A DNA stretch of 64,000 nt. Source: Lysobacterales bacterium (GTDB taxonomy: Bacteria > Pseudomonadota > Gammaproteobacteria > Xanthomonadales > Xanthomonadaceae). The stretch's first letter is position 1. Every line of letters starts with the position of its first letter. The position numbers and the translations under genes are program-made. This document shows positions 45,268 through 55,140 of this stretch, in pieces. The notes below the pieces were generated by a model that saw nothing but the letters and a program-made list of their open reading frames with translations, had not been told where the DNA came from and did no database searches. The DNA lies in contig JAEKKX010000015.1 in the NCBI GenBank assembly GCA_019510125.1, positions 1 through 64,000 of the forward strand, in the 5' to 3' direction.

Positions 45268-47319
45268 ATGAACAAGACCCTGCTTTCCCTGGGCATCGCC
45301 CTGACCTGCTTCGCGTCCGTCGGCGCCGCCGACGACACCCGCACGCCGCAACTGGGCACGTTCGGCGTCGAACTGTCGAACCGCGACCTGTCGACCCGGC
45401 CCGGCGACGACTTCGCCCGCTACGCCAACGGCCATTGGTTCGACAGCTACCAGCTCAAGGATTACGAAACGCGCTACGGCTCGTTCAACACGCTCGCCGA
45501 CCGCGCCGAACTGCAGACGCGCGAGATCATCGAAGGCCTGCAGGCGCGCCGCGACCTCGCGCCGGGCAGCGACGAGCAGAAGATCCGCGACTTCTACGCC
45601 AGCTACATGGACACCGCCGCGCGCGACGCCGCCGGCATCGCGCCGCTGCGGCCGGTGCTGGACCGGATCGCCGCGATCGACTCCTACGCCGCGCTGACCG
45701 CCGCGTTCGGCCGCGCCGACATCGACGGCACGGACGCGCCGATCGGCGCCGGCATCGGCGTCGACCGCAAGAACCCCGATCGCTACCTGGTCGGCGTGGG
45801 CGTCGGCGGCCTGGGCCTGCCCGACAAGGATTTCTACCTCAATCCCGAACCGCGCTTCGAGAAGATCCGCGCCGCCTACCTCGACCACATCGTCACGATG
45901 CTCGGCTTCGCCGGGGTGCCGGCCGACGCGGCGAAGCCGCGCGCCGAGGCGATCCTCGCGCTGGAAACCGCGCTGGCGAAGCAGCAGTGGGATCGCGCCC
46001 AGATGCGCGACCGCGACAAGACCTACAACCTGCGCACGTTCGCGCAGTTGACCTCCGAATTCCCCGGCTACGACTGGGCTGCCTTCTTCGCCGCGCAGGG
46101 CATCCCGCAGCCCGGCGAAGTGAACATCGTCACCCCCAGCGCGGTCGCGCCGGTGCTGGCGGTGGTGAAGGCGACCCCGCTGCCGGTGTGGCGCGACTAC
46201 CTGACCTTCCACGCGGTGCGCAACCAAGCGCCGCTGCTGAGCACGCAGATCGACGAGGCCGCCTTCGCCTTCACCGGCAAGGTGCTCACCGGCCAGCTCG
46301 CGCAGAAGGAGCCGTGGAAGCGCGCGGTGGCGGTCGTCGGCGGCCGCGGCGGCTTGGGCGATGCGGTCGGCAGGCTGTACGTGGCCCGCCATTTCCGGCC
46401 CGAATCCAAGGCGGCGATGGACGCGCTGGTCGAGAACCTGCGCACCGCGCTGCGCCAGAACATCGACCACATCGACTGGATGGGCGACGCCACCAAGGCC
46501 GAGGCCCGGCGCAAGCTGTCCACGTTCAACCCGAAGATCGGCTACCCGAAAAAGTGGCGCGACTATTCCAGCGTGACCATCGTCCCGAACGACCTGGTCG
46601 CCAACGCGATGGCGATGCGCAAGTACAACCTCGACGACGAGATCGCCCGCCTCGGCCGCAAGCCCGACCGCGACGAGTGGTTCATGACTCCGCAGACGGT
46701 CAACGCCTACTACAACGCCTCGTTCAACGAGATCGTGTTCCCGGCCGCGATCCTGCAGCCGCCGTTCTTCGACGTGAACGCCGACCCGGCGGTCAACTAC
46801 GGCGCCATCGGCGGCGTGATCGGCCACGAGATGGGCCACGGCTTCGACGACCAGGGCTCGAAGTCGGACTACGCCGGCATCCAGCGCAACTGGTGGACCG
46901 ACGAGGACCGCGCCCGCTTCGACGCGCGCACCAAGGCGCTGGGCGCGCAGTACGACGGCTACTGCCCGATCGAGAAGCAGTGCGTGAACGGCCAGTTGAC
47001 GATGGGCGAGAACATCGGCGACCTCGGCGGCCTGTCGATGGCCTACACCGCGTACAAGCTCAGCCTCAAGGGCAAGCCGGCGCCGGTGATCGACGGCCTG
47101 ACCGGCGACCAGCGCTTCTTCCTGGCCTGGGCGCAGGTGTGGAAGGCGAAGTATCGCGAGGAAGCGGTGGTCAACCAGCTCAAGACCGATCCGCATTCGC
47201 CGCCGCAGTACCGAATCAACGGCCCGCTGCGCAATCTCGACGAATGGTACGCGGCCTTCGACGTGAAGCCGGGCGACAAGCTCTACCTGCCGCCGGAGCA
47301 GCGCGTCCGCATCTGGTGA
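45268..47319 (+). CDS. Exported M13-family zinc metallopeptidase (neprilysin-like)
   Basis: 683 residues with a signal peptide (LLSLGIALTCFASVGAAD). Zinc motif HEMGH (520-524), the third ligand in ENIGD (581-585), NAYYN before the active site and a conserved GDKLYLPPEQRVRIW-like end, where the family normally has a CxVW terminus. M13 enzymes cleave short peptides in the periplasm. Unlike many homologues there is no lipobox. The ATG at 45268 fits the signal peptide; the region before it contains only the 14-bp repeats. A strong hairpin follows. Confidence 0.93.
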   Translation: MNKTLLSLGIALTCFASVGAADDTRTPQLGTFGVELSNRDLSTRPGDDFARYANGHWFDSYQLKDYETRYGSFNTLADRAELQTREIIEGLQARRDLAPGSDEQKIRDFYASYMDTAARDAAGIAPLRPVLDRIAAIDSYAALTAAFGRADIDGTDAPIGAGIGVDRKNPDRYLVGVGVGGLGLPDKDFYLNPEPRFEKIRAAYLDHIVTMLGFAGVPADAAKPRAEAILALETALAKQQWDRAQMRDRDKTYNLRTFAQLTSEFPGYDWAAFFAAQGIPQPGEVNIVTPSAVAPVLAVVKATPLPVWRDYLTFHAVRNQAPLLSTQIDEAAFAFTGKVLTGQLAQKEPWKRAVAVVGGRGGLGDAVGRLYVARHFRPESKAAMDALVENLRTALRQNIDHIDWMGDATKAEARRKLSTFNPKIGYPKKWRDYSSVTIVPNDLVANAMAMRKYNLDDEIARLGRKPDRDEWFMTPQTVNAYYNASFNEIVFPAAILQPPFFDVNADPAVNYGAIGGVIGHEMGHGFDDQGSKSDYAGIQRNWWTDEDRARFDARTKALGAQYDGYCPIEKQCVNGQLTMGENIGDLGGLSMAYTAYKLSLKGKPAPVIDGLTGDQRFFLAWAQVWKAKYREEAVVNQLKTDPHSPPQYRINGPLRNLDEWYAAFDVKPGDKLYLPPEQRVRIW

Positions 47320-47340
47320 CGCGCACCGCCCCGGAGCACC

Positions 47341-47368
47341 GACACGGCCGCCGCGAGGCGGCCGTGTC
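47341..47368 (+). terminator. GC hairpin after the M13 peptidase gene
   Basis: Perfect 12-bp stem GACACGGCCGCC / GGCGGCCGTGTC with a GCGA tetraloop, 21 bases after the stop. There is no U-tract. The remaining 240 bases to the next gene are GC-rich with no recognisable gene. Confidence 0.5.
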
Positions 47369-47570
47369 GCATCCGGCGGCCGGCATGCCCTTCCGTCGCC
47401 CGGAGCGACGCCGCCCGGCCGCCTTGCCGTCGCCGGAAGCCGCTGCAGCCTCGTCGCGCCCGCCGCAGGCGACGACGGCGCAGCGGACCGCCGTCCGATC
47501 GATCGCTCCGCTTCGTGCGCCGCGTCGCCGGCGACGCGTCCCGGCGCGTCCGCCGCGCGGGGAACGCCCG

Positions 47571-47624
47571 GCGCTGCCGCGACTAGCGCGCCGACAGGCG
47601 CTGCCGCGACTAGCGCGCCGACAG
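47571..47624. repeat. 27-bp tandem duplication across the end of the small TPR-like gene
   Basis: Two identical 27-bp units (47571-47597 and 47598-47624) plus a 6-base partial copy. The unit contains the stop codon of the minus-strand gene, so a second in-frame stop lies 27 bases further on. Being a multiple of three, it preserves frame. Confidence 0.92.
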
Positions 47625-47885
47625 GCGCTGCGCGTGCAGTTCGGCTTCCTTCGCTTCCACGAATTCGCGCAGTTGCTGGTGCGCGACCGCCTTGTTGTGC
47701 CACAGGGCATGGCAGGTCTCGCGCAGTTCGGGCGCCTCGCCGCCGCGCGGGTGCGCGGCCAGCGCACTGTCGTACCAGACGATCGCGCCGCGGGCGTTGC
47801 CCACGCGCAGGCAGGCGTCCCCCTGCGCGAGGCGTTCGCGAAGAAACGCGAGGACGGCTGCGCCGCCCTGCGGGATGTCGGTCAT
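47610..47885 (-). CDS. Small TPR-like hypothetical protein
   Basis: 91 residues, all helical: AVLAFLRERLAQGDACLRVG, GAIVWYDSALAAHP and ELRETCHALWHNKAVAHQQL look like paired TPR helices. No signal or membrane segment. The start ATG at 47885 has weak ribosome-site support. It lies beyond the terminator of the protease gene on the same strand. Function unknown; the TPR-like reading implies protein binding. The last residues fall in a 27-bp duplication. Confidence 0.68.
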   Translation of the reverse strand: MTDIPQGGAAVLAFLRERLAQGDACLRVGNARGAIVWYDSALAAHPRGGEAPELRETCHALWHNKAVAHQQLREFVEAKEAELHAQRLSAR

Positions 47886-47950
47886 GGTGCGTGCGCCCTG
47901 GCCCGGGACTACGGCTGACAACGCCGGAGACGGCACGGTCCGGCCACGAC

Positions 47951-47986
47951 GCACAAAAGAAAGGGGCCCGGATGTCCGGGCCCCTT
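47951..47986 (-). terminator. Intrinsic terminator of the 1141-residue protease gene
   Basis: Perfect inverted repeat AAGGGGCCCGGA / TCCGGGCCCCTT followed on the minus strand by TTTCTTTTGT, 43 bases after the protease stop codon. Confidence 0.85.
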
Positions 47987-48028
47987 CTGGATGCAAGCGG
48001 ATCGATGCTGGCGAATCGATCCTGGCGG

Positions 48029-51000
48029 TCAGGGAGGGCTGACCACGGTGAACGTGATCGGCACAGCCACGGTCGGCGATACCGGATCGTTGCTGTTGAC
48101 GCAGAGGTTGGCGCGGTACGTCGCCGCGGACAGCCCGCTCGCGTCGAGGATCACCTGATGGGTGCGGGTCTCGGTCGGGAACAACGAGCCGGACGCCGGG
48201 AACGCGGTGCCCAGCCACGGCGCGCCGCAGCCCGCCCGTCCGCGGATCTCCATCGACAGGCCGGCGAAGGCACTGTTCGATGTCCAGTTGCCGGTGCCGA
48301 GGGTGGTGACCGTGAGCGAGGCGAACGAGCCGTTGCCGGTCGTCGAGCCGAAATGCGCCCAGCGGTTGGCGAACGTGCCGCGGGTGTTCGCCAACAACCA
48401 GTATTTGCCGGGCGGCAGGGTCACGTTCTGGCCAGCGGCGATGAGGTCCAGGCGGATGCTGCCGGAACCGACGGTGGTCACCCCGGTCGAGGTCGGCGTG
48501 GCGGTATAGGTCCACACCGCGGCGCCGGGGTTCGTCAGCGGGTTGCCGGCCGGCAGGCCGGCCGCGTCGGGATAGATGCTCCAGGTGATGTTCACCGCCG
48601 CCGTCGTGAGCGCCGCGCCGCTGACCGTGAAGCCGGTGGTCGCCAGCGACGTGATCTGGGTCGCTTCGGTCACGTCGAAGTCGTCCGCGGCGAACTGCCC
48701 CTGGCTGCCGGCCGTCGCGGGGTCGGTGTAGACGGTGTTGCGGAAGCCCGAGCTGACGCCGGTGCTGGTGGCGGAGTACACGCCGATGGCGCCCTGGCCG
48801 CTGTTCGAGACCGTGTAGTCGAGCGCCGAACCGCCGCTGTTGCCGATGGTGAACGAGGCGTTGGCGGTGCCGCCGGCCTGGGCGCTGCCGCTGCCAGGGC
48901 TGACGACGGTGGCGACCGGCGGCTGCACGGCGACGGCGACCGGGAGGTGCAGTTCGCCGGCGGGATCGGTCACGCCGCCGGAGTAGCGTGGCATCAGCCC
49001 GACGCGCCCGAAACGCCAGCTCCCGTCGGCGGGGATCAGCCACGAGAAGACCGTGAACTTGACCGAGCGGGTCGCGCCCGCCGGGACCACGAGCAGGGGC
49101 GTGCTCGGCGCGCCCGGCACGCCCTCGAGCGTCACCCGCCACACCGACGTGCTGGTGCCCGGATTGCGGAAGGTGCGGGTGAATTCGCAGACCGGGAAGC
49201 ACGAGCCGTTGGCCAGGCTGGCGATGTTCAGCCGGGTCGGATCACCGCCGGTGGCCGGATCGGCGGCCTGGTAGTTGGCGGTGGTTTCGTCGAGCAACAG
49301 CCCGGCGCGGATCGCGCGATCCACGCGGATGCGGCCGGCGCCGCGCGCGAACGGGTCCGCGGGGGTGACGGTGTCTTCCAGCAGCACCGCTTCCTTGGAG
49401 GTCATCATCAGCGCCGACTTGACTTCGGACGGGGTCCAGGACGGCCGCGCCTGGCGGACCAGCAGTGCCGAACCGGCGTTGTGCGGCGAAGCCATCGAGG
49501 TACCGTCGTAGAGCGCCAGCGCGTTCTCGGAGCCGGTCAGGGTGGTGCCCGAGACGGCGGCGAGGATGCTCACGCCAGGTGCGGTGACGTCGGGCTTGAG
49601 CAGGTTGTAGCCGACGACCGGGCCGCGCGAGCTGAACGCGCCCAGGGCGTCGGCCACGTTCGGCAGGCCGACCGCCGGGTACGAGATCTGCGCGGTCGCG
49701 GTGGTCGGATTGGCCTGCCCGAAATCGCGCAGCGCATCGCCGTCGGCCTGGGTCACGCCGAAGACCGGGATGGTGGTGCCCGGGACCGAAGGAATGATCC
49801 CGCCGGCCTGGTTGTTGGCGATCACCACCGCCACCGCACCCGCGGCCGCAGCGTTGTTGGTCTTGATCGAGAAACTGCAGGTGCCGCGGCGCACGACCGC
49901 GATGGCGCCGGCGAAGGTGTTGGCCGGGTAGGCCGCGCAGCCGTCGCTGGTGGTGCTGATGCCGGCGCTGATCCGCAGCGGCGTGGTGCCGGGGAGGGTC
50001 GCCGACAGTGGGGTGCCGCCGGTGCCTTCGTTCACGGTCAGCGGCTGCAGCGCGGCCGGGACCGGCGCCGGTCCGGTGACCTGCATCAGGATGGCGAAGG
50101 CGCCACGGCCATGCTGCGCCGCCGCGGTGCTGGACACCCAGGGCTCGACGTGGCCGAGGCTGAACGCCGCCGGGCCGCTGTTGCCGGCCGAGGCCGCGAC
50201 ATAGATGCCGGCATCGGTGGCAGAAAGGAAGGCCAGGGAGACCGATTCGGCCCACGGCGAGGTGCCGCCGCCGATCGAGTAGTTGATCACGTCGACGATG
50301 CCGTCGGCGGTCGCCTGGTTGATCGCGGCCACCGCCGAGACGTTGGGGCACAGGCCCTGGCCGGTGCTGGTGTTCGTGTAGCACACGTCGTAGGCGATGA
50401 TGTTCGCCCGCGGGGCCACGCCGGTGATCCGCAGCGGCGCGCCGCTGAAGATCACGTCGCGGCGATTGCCGGCGGCGGTCGAGGCGGTGTGGGTGCCGTG
50501 GCCGTTGGTGTCGCCGAAGCCCGGCTCCTCGCGGATGTTCGCGGTGCCGCAGGTATTGCCCGGGGCGCCGCAGACGAAGTCGTAGCCGCCGATCAGCTTG
50601 GCGTTGCAGCGACCCTCGTCGACGCCGCCGGCGGCGCAGGTCCCCAGGTAGGTGCCGGCGCCCAGGGGATTGACGTGGACGTAGCCGTCGACCGGATCGG
50701 TGGCCGCGAACGACGGCGCGCCGAAGTTGATGCCCGAGTCGATGACGCCGATGACCATGCCCTCGCCCTGCACGCCGGGCGCGCCGCCGGGCGTGCCCGC
50801 ACTGCCTGCCCACGCGACGGGCGCGCCGATCAGGGTCGGGCCGACGTCGGTGTTCATCGCGTACTCGCGATAGGGTTCGACCAGGCGCACGCCGGCGATC
50901 TTGCCCACGCGGGCCGCCTCGTCGGGCGTCAGGTCGGTGACGATGCCGTTGACCGCGTGCTGCATGCGGCGGCGCACGTCCAGCGAACGCCCGACCATGC

Positions 51001-51454
51001 CCGACATCTGGCGCTCCATCTGCTGCTGCCTGCGCTGCAGGTAGCCGACGTATTCGAGGGAGGCCTGGCTCTTCACGTCGATCCGCGGGCGGCCGACCAT
51101 GCCGGCCTTGGATTGCGGCGCCGTCAGGCCCGCGATCCCGCCGCGATAGGACGCCAGCGGCGCATCGGAGAACAGCACGAGGTAGGTGCCGCGCGCACTG
51201 CGCTGGGACGCCACCGGCGCCCGGGCCGCGGTGCGGATGTCGCCGGTGCCGGCGTTGAAGCGTTCCATGACCGGATAACGATTGGTCTGCACCATCGAAA
51301 AGGTGCGCTGCGACGCCTGGACGGCGGCGACGCGGGCGACTTCGGGCTCGGCGCGCTTGCGCTCGAGCAGCGCCTGCCGCCAGGAGGCGGCGCTGGCCAA
51401 CATCGCGACCGCGCACAGCGCGACGGCGATCCCCCACTTTCTCGACTTCGGCAT
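48029..51454 (-). CDS. Large exported subtilisin-family (S8) protease with PA domain and C-terminal extension
   Basis: 1141 residues. A signal peptide (WGIAVALCAVAMLASAASW) leads to an inhibitor-like propeptide (to about 225) and the S8 catalytic domain with Asp239 (VIDSGINFG), His319 (NGHGTHTAS) and Ser653 (GTSMASPHN). A protease-associated (PA) domain is inserted at about 490-590. Beyond 800 come beta-sandwich regions, including a stretch from about 890 with Thr/Ser-rich repeats and an ASH/choice-of-anchor-like end. It is probably secreted and fully active. It shares most of its first 870 residues with the adjacent protease (51649-54291), so the two are tandem duplicates; the last 260 residues are unique to this one. 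TTGACA at 51535-51540 (minus) may be its -35. Confidence 0.93.
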   Translation of the reverse strand: MPKSRKWGIAVALCAVAMLASAASWRQALLERKRAEPEVARVAAVQASQRTFSMVQTNRYPVMERFNAGTGDIRTAARAPVASQRSARGTYLVLFSDAPLASYRGGIAGLTAPQSKAGMVGRPRIDVKSQASLEYVGYLQRRQQQMERQMSGMVGRSLDVRRRMQHAVNGIVTDLTPDEAARVGKIAGVRLVEPYREYAMNTDVGPTLIGAPVAWAGSAGTPGGAPGVQGEGMVIGVIDSGINFGAPSFAATDPVDGYVHVNPLGAGTYLGTCAAGGVDEGRCNAKLIGGYDFVCGAPGNTCGTANIREEPGFGDTNGHGTHTASTAAGNRRDVIFSGAPLRITGVAPRANIIAYDVCYTNTSTGQGLCPNVSAVAAINQATADGIVDVINYSIGGGTSPWAESVSLAFLSATDAGIYVAASAGNSGPAAFSLGHVEPWVSSTAAAQHGRGAFAILMQVTGPAPVPAALQPLTVNEGTGGTPLSATLPGTTPLRISAGISTTSDGCAAYPANTFAGAIAVVRRGTCSFSIKTNNAAAAGAVAVVIANNQAGGIIPSVPGTTIPVFGVTQADGDALRDFGQANPTTATAQISYPAVGLPNVADALGAFSSRGPVVGYNLLKPDVTAPGVSILAAVSGTTLTGSENALALYDGTSMASPHNAGSALLVRQARPSWTPSEVKSALMMTSKEAVLLEDTVTPADPFARGAGRIRVDRAIRAGLLLDETTANYQAADPATGGDPTRLNIASLANGSCFPVCEFTRTFRNPGTSTSVWRVTLEGVPGAPSTPLLVVPAGATRSVKFTVFSWLIPADGSWRFGRVGLMPRYSGGVTDPAGELHLPVAVAVQPPVATVVSPGSGSAQAGGTANASFTIGNSGGSALDYTVSNSGQGAIGVYSATSTGVSSGFRNTVYTDPATAGSQGQFAADDFDVTEATQITSLATTGFTVSGAALTTAAVNITWSIYPDAAGLPAGNPLTNPGAAVWTYTATPTSTGVTTVGSGSIRLDLIAAGQNVTLPPGKYWLLANTRGTFANRWAHFGSTTGNGSFASLTVTTLGTGNWTSNSAFAGLSMEIRGRAGCGAPWLGTAFPASGSLFPTETRTHQVILDASGLSAATYRANLCVNSNDPVSPTVAVPITFTVVSPP

Positions 51455-51606
51455 GATGGACTCCCCTACTTGATTTGTATTGCATGGACGATCGCTGACG
51501 ATCGGTCGACGTTGTGCTGCAACGCACTTCGGCCTGTCAACCCGACCGACGACCGACCGAGTCTAGGTGATATTGCGACGCAACACCCATTGTTCCCGCG
51601 TTCTCG

Positions 51607-51629
51607 CCCCGCGGACGCGGTCCGCGGGG
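51607..51629 (-). terminator. GC hairpin after the 880-residue protease gene
   Basis: Perfect stem CCCCGCGGAC / GTCCGCGGGG with a three-base loop, 20 bases past the protease stop. No U-tract. Between here and the next protease start (51454) lies the likely promoter of that gene, with a hairpin CGTTG / CAACG at about 51510-51524. Confidence 0.45.
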
Positions 51630-51648
51630 CCGGTTTCGATGCGCGCCG

Positions 51649-54291
51649 TCAGGGCCGGGCGCCCGGACGCCGCGGCCCGCCCGTGGCGGCGGCTTCGCCG
51701 GCGGACCACAGCGACACGCCCGGACGGAACGGCTGCGAGGCGAAGGCGGTCGTCCTGATCACGCCGATCGGCAGGTGCAGTTCGGACTGCGCGTCGACGC
51801 CGTTGACCGTGAAGCGCTCGCGCATGACCAGCTTGCCGAAGCGCCAGTTGCCGTCGGCGACCAGCGGGTTCGCGTCGATGGTGACCGTCAGCGACCGCGA
51901 GCTTCCCGCCGGCACCCACAGCAACGACGGCACGGTGCCGGCGAGCCCTTCCAGCGACACCGACCACAGCGCGCCGTAGGTGCGGGTGTTGCGGAAGGTG
52001 CGGGTGAAGCTGCAGGACGGCGGATTGCAGGTCGTGTCGGCCATGCTCGCCAGGTTCAGCCCCACCGTGCTGCCGCCGCTGTTGGGGTTCGCCGCCTGGA
52101 AATTGGCCTTGGTCTCGTTCAGCACCAGCCCGGCGGAGACCGCGCGGTCGACCCGGACCCGGCCCGAGCCGCGGGCGTTGGGATCGCCCAGGGTCACCCC
52201 GTCCTCGAGGTAGACCTGGTCGGTCGAGGTCATCATCAGCGCCGACTTCACCTCCATCGGCGTCCAGTCCGGGCGCACCTGGCGCACCAGCAGCGCCGCG
52301 CCGGCGTTGTGCGGCGACGCCATCGAGGTGCCGTCGTAGATGTCCACGGCCTGCTCGGACCCGGTGAGCGTGGTGCCCGACACCGCCGCGAGGATCGCGA
52401 CGCCGGGCGCGGCGATGTCCGGCTTGAGCAATTCGTAGCCGCTGGGGCCGCGCGAGCTGAAGGCGGCCAGCACGTCCGGCGTGTTGGGCACGCCGACCGG
52501 CGGGTACGGCAACTGCGCGGTGGCGTTGGACGGATGGGCCTGGCCGAAATTGCGGACCGCGTCGCCGTCGGCCTGGGTCAGCGCGAACACCGGGATGGTG
52601 GCGCCCGGGACCGAGGGAATGACCACGCCGGTCTGGTTGTTGGCGATGACGATCGCGATCGCGCCGGCGGTGGCGGCGTTGCCGGCCTTGACCGTGAAGT
52701 TGCAGGTGCCGCGCCGGACCACCGCGATCGCGCCGCTGAAGCTGTTCGCCGGGAAGGCCGCGCAGCCGTCGTTGGTGGTGTCGATGCCGGCGCTGATGCG
52801 CAGCGGCGTGCTGGCCGGGATCGTGCTGGAGAAGGCGACGCCGCCGGTGCCCTGGGTGGCGACGAGCGCGGTGACGCTCGCCGGGACCGGGGTCGGGCCG
52901 GTCGCCGAGAACAGCACGGAGAAGGCGCCGCGGCCGTGCTGGACGGCGGCGGTGGTGGAGACCCACGGCTCGTTGTGGTTGACGCTGCTCGCGGCGGGGC
53001 CGTCGTTGCCCGCCGCCGCGGCGACGAAGATGCCGGCGTCGGCGGCGTTGAGGAACGCCAGCGAGACCGTGTCGGACCACGGGCTGGTGCCGCCGCCGAT
53101 CGAGAAGTTCAGCGCATCGACGACGCCGTTGGCGATCGCCTGGTTGACCGCCGCGGCCGAGGACGAACTCGGGCACAGGCCCTGTCCGGTCGAGGTGTCG
53201 GTGTAGCAGACGTCGTAGGCGATGATGTTGGCGTGCGGCGCGACGCCGGAGATGCGCAGCGAGGCGCCCTGGTAGGTCACGTCGCGGCTGTTGCCCGCGG
53301 CCGTGGACGCGACGTGGCTGCCGTGGCCGTTGGTGTCGCCGAAGCCGGGCTCCTCGCGGACGTTGGCCTGGTTGCACTTGTTGCCCGGCGTGCCGCAGAC
53401 GAAATCGTAGCCGCCGACCAGCTTGTCGTTGCAGCGGCCCTGGTCGACGCCGCCGGTCGCGCAGGTGCCGACGTAGACGCCGGCGCCGAACGGATCGACG
53501 TGGGTGTAGCCGTCGACCGGCCCGGTCGCCGAGAACGACGGCGAGCCGAAATTGATGCCCGAGTCGATGATGCCGACGACCATGCCCTCGCCGCGATGGT
53601 TGACGCCGCCGGCCGGCGCCTGCCCGGTCCACACCGGCACCGCGCCGATGAAGGTCGGGCCGACGTCGGTGGCCTGCTTCTCCTCGCGATCGGCCTCGAC
53701 CAGCTTCACCCCCGGCATCCGCGCCACGCGCGCGGCCTGGGCCGGGGTCATGTCGACGATGATGCCGTTGAGCGCGTGCTGCATGCGCAGCCGCACCGGC
53801 AACGAGATGCCCAGCGACTGGCCGATGCGCTGTTCCATCGCGCGCTGGCGGCGCGCGAGGTAGTCGACGTAGGCGACCGCTTCGGCGCTCTTGACGTCCA
53901 GCCGCTGGCGGCCGCCGGGCGACAGCGCGCGCTTGGGCACCGGCAGGCCGGCGATGCCGCCGCGGTACGACGCCAGCGGCTCGTCGGCGAACAGCACCGT
54001 GTAGGTGGCGCGCATGCCGGACTGGCCGGCCTTCGGCGCCACCGCGGGCGGCGCGCCCGGCAGATCGCCGATGTCGTGGGACCAGCGGCTGTCGTGGGCG
54101 ACGCCGGCCGCGCCGAGCTGCCCGGAGACCGCCAGGGCCAGCGGCGAAGCCGCCGGCGTCCGCTGCACCGCCGGCGATGCCGGCCGCAGGCCGCGGAAAT
54201 GGAAGGAAGAAGTCGCGGCCGCCGCCGCTGCGACCGTTGCGACCGCCGCAACGGAGATCCACGCACGCCCCTGGAATTTCGCTTTGCTCAT
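51649..54291 (-). CDS. Exported subtilisin-family (S8) protease with PA domain, short paralogue
   Basis: 880 residues. N-terminal signal-like segment (WISVAAVATVAAAAAATSSF), propeptide, then Asp243 (IIDSGINFG), His323 (NGHGSHVAS) and Ser656 (GTSMASPHN), with a PA domain at about 495-595 (GCAAFPANSFSGAIAVVRRG). It ends with a single beta domain after residue 800. The catalytic core is near-identical in order and wording to the neighbouring 1141-residue protease, including shared cysteines (CATGGVDQGRCNDK), arguing for a tandem duplication followed by loss or gain of the C-terminal region. Both are on the same strand 194 bases apart with a hairpin between. Confidence 0.93.
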   Translation of the reverse strand: MSKAKFQGRAWISVAAVATVAAAAAATSSFHFRGLRPASPAVQRTPAASPLALAVSGQLGAAGVAHDSRWSHDIGDLPGAPPAVAPKAGQSGMRATYTVLFADEPLASYRGGIAGLPVPKRALSPGGRQRLDVKSAEAVAYVDYLARRQRAMEQRIGQSLGISLPVRLRMQHALNGIIVDMTPAQAARVARMPGVKLVEADREEKQATDVGPTFIGAVPVWTGQAPAGGVNHRGEGMVVGIIDSGINFGSPSFSATGPVDGYTHVDPFGAGVYVGTCATGGVDQGRCNDKLVGGYDFVCGTPGNKCNQANVREEPGFGDTNGHGSHVASTAAGNSRDVTYQGASLRISGVAPHANIIAYDVCYTDTSTGQGLCPSSSSAAAVNQAIANGVVDALNFSIGGGTSPWSDTVSLAFLNAADAGIFVAAAAGNDGPAASSVNHNEPWVSTTAAVQHGRGAFSVLFSATGPTPVPASVTALVATQGTGGVAFSSTIPASTPLRISAGIDTTNDGCAAFPANSFSGAIAVVRRGTCNFTVKAGNAATAGAIAIVIANNQTGVVIPSVPGATIPVFALTQADGDAVRNFGQAHPSNATAQLPYPPVGVPNTPDVLAAFSSRGPSGYELLKPDIAAPGVAILAAVSGTTLTGSEQAVDIYDGTSMASPHNAGAALLVRQVRPDWTPMEVKSALMMTSTDQVYLEDGVTLGDPNARGSGRVRVDRAVSAGLVLNETKANFQAANPNSGGSTVGLNLASMADTTCNPPSCSFTRTFRNTRTYGALWSVSLEGLAGTVPSLLWVPAGSSRSLTVTIDANPLVADGNWRFGKLVMRERFTVNGVDAQSELHLPIGVIRTTAFASQPFRPGVSLWSAGEAAATGGPRRPGARP

Positions 54292-54456
54292 GTTGGCCCT
54301 CGACGCCGGTTCGATCGGTACGGCCCGTACGGCGCCCCCCGGCGCCGCTCCCGCGTCCGGGCGGGGGGCAGGCTCGCGGTCACGGGCGCATGGCGTCCCG
54401 TCGCGATCCCCGGAGTGTACGCGTTTGCATCCCGACGGGAACCCGAGGCGCCGGAT

Positions 54457-55140
54457 TCAGGCCGCGGACGCGGGGCGATGCGCCGGTTTCGCGGAGCGGA
54501 ACGCGGTCCACGACAGCGCCGGCCAGGCGACGCCCATCGCCCAGCCCGCGATCACGTCGCTGGGATGGTGCGCGCCGAGCAGGACCCGCGACACCCCGAC
54601 CAGCAGCGCGAAGCCCCAGGCGATCGCGATCACCGGCCAGCGCCGACGCGAAGGCCAGGCCAGCAGCGCCAGCGTGGTCGCCAGCGCCGCGGTCGCCATC
54701 GCGTGGCCGCTGGGGAACGCGAAGCTCGCCGGCACCGCTCCGACCGGCCACTCGAGCACCGGCCGCGGCCGCGCGAAGGCCAGCTTCAGCGCCTTGTTCA
54801 ACAGCAGGCCGCCGCCGAGCGCGACCACGGCGAACGCCGCGTCGCGCCGACGCCGCCGGGCCAGCAGCGCCAGCGCCAGCAGCGCATCGAACGGCAGCAC
54901 CCCGCGGCCGTAGCCGGCATGCGCCAGCCACCGCGCCGCCGCCTCCAGCGACGGGGTGGCGTGGACGTGCAGCCAGCGCAGGCCGAGGTCGTCGAAACGG
55001 GCGGTCGCGCCGGTCGCCATCGCGATCGCGCAGGCCGCGAACGCCAGCAGCGCGGCGACCGCGATCCGCGCGACGCAGGCGACACGCGGGATCCGCGCGG
55101 CCCCGGGCGCATGCGCTTCGCCCCGCGCCGGCGGCGTCAT
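54457..55140 (-). CDS. PAP2-family membrane phosphatase
   Basis: 227 residues with six membrane helices and the three phosphatase motifs [17 protein letters not shown] and [12 protein letters not shown]. Members dephosphorylate undecaprenyl pyrophosphate, phosphatidylglycerol phosphate or lipid A. Its start overlaps the ispG stop (ATGA); as ispG belongs to isoprenoid synthesis, undecaprenyl pyrophosphate recycling is a reasonable guess. There is a 165-base gap to the protease gene with no further gene. Confidence 0.9.
   Translation of the reverse strand: MTPPARGEAHAPGAARIPRVACVARIAVAALLAFAACAIAMATGATARFDDLGLRWLHVHATPSLEAAARWLAHAGYGRGVLPFDALLALALLARRRRRDAAFAVVALGGGLLLNKALKLAFARPRPVLEWPVGAVPASFAFPSGHAMATAALATTLALLAWPSRRRWPVIAIAWGFALLVGVSRVLLGAHHPSDVIAGWAMGVAWPALSWTAFRSAKPAHRPASAA

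Noticed and set aside
47891-51979. A 1362-codon plus-strand open frame opposite the first subtilase
   Set aside because: Composition is Arg/Gly/Ala/Asp-rich with no domain and it mirrors the protease coding strand; it is a byproduct of G+C content.
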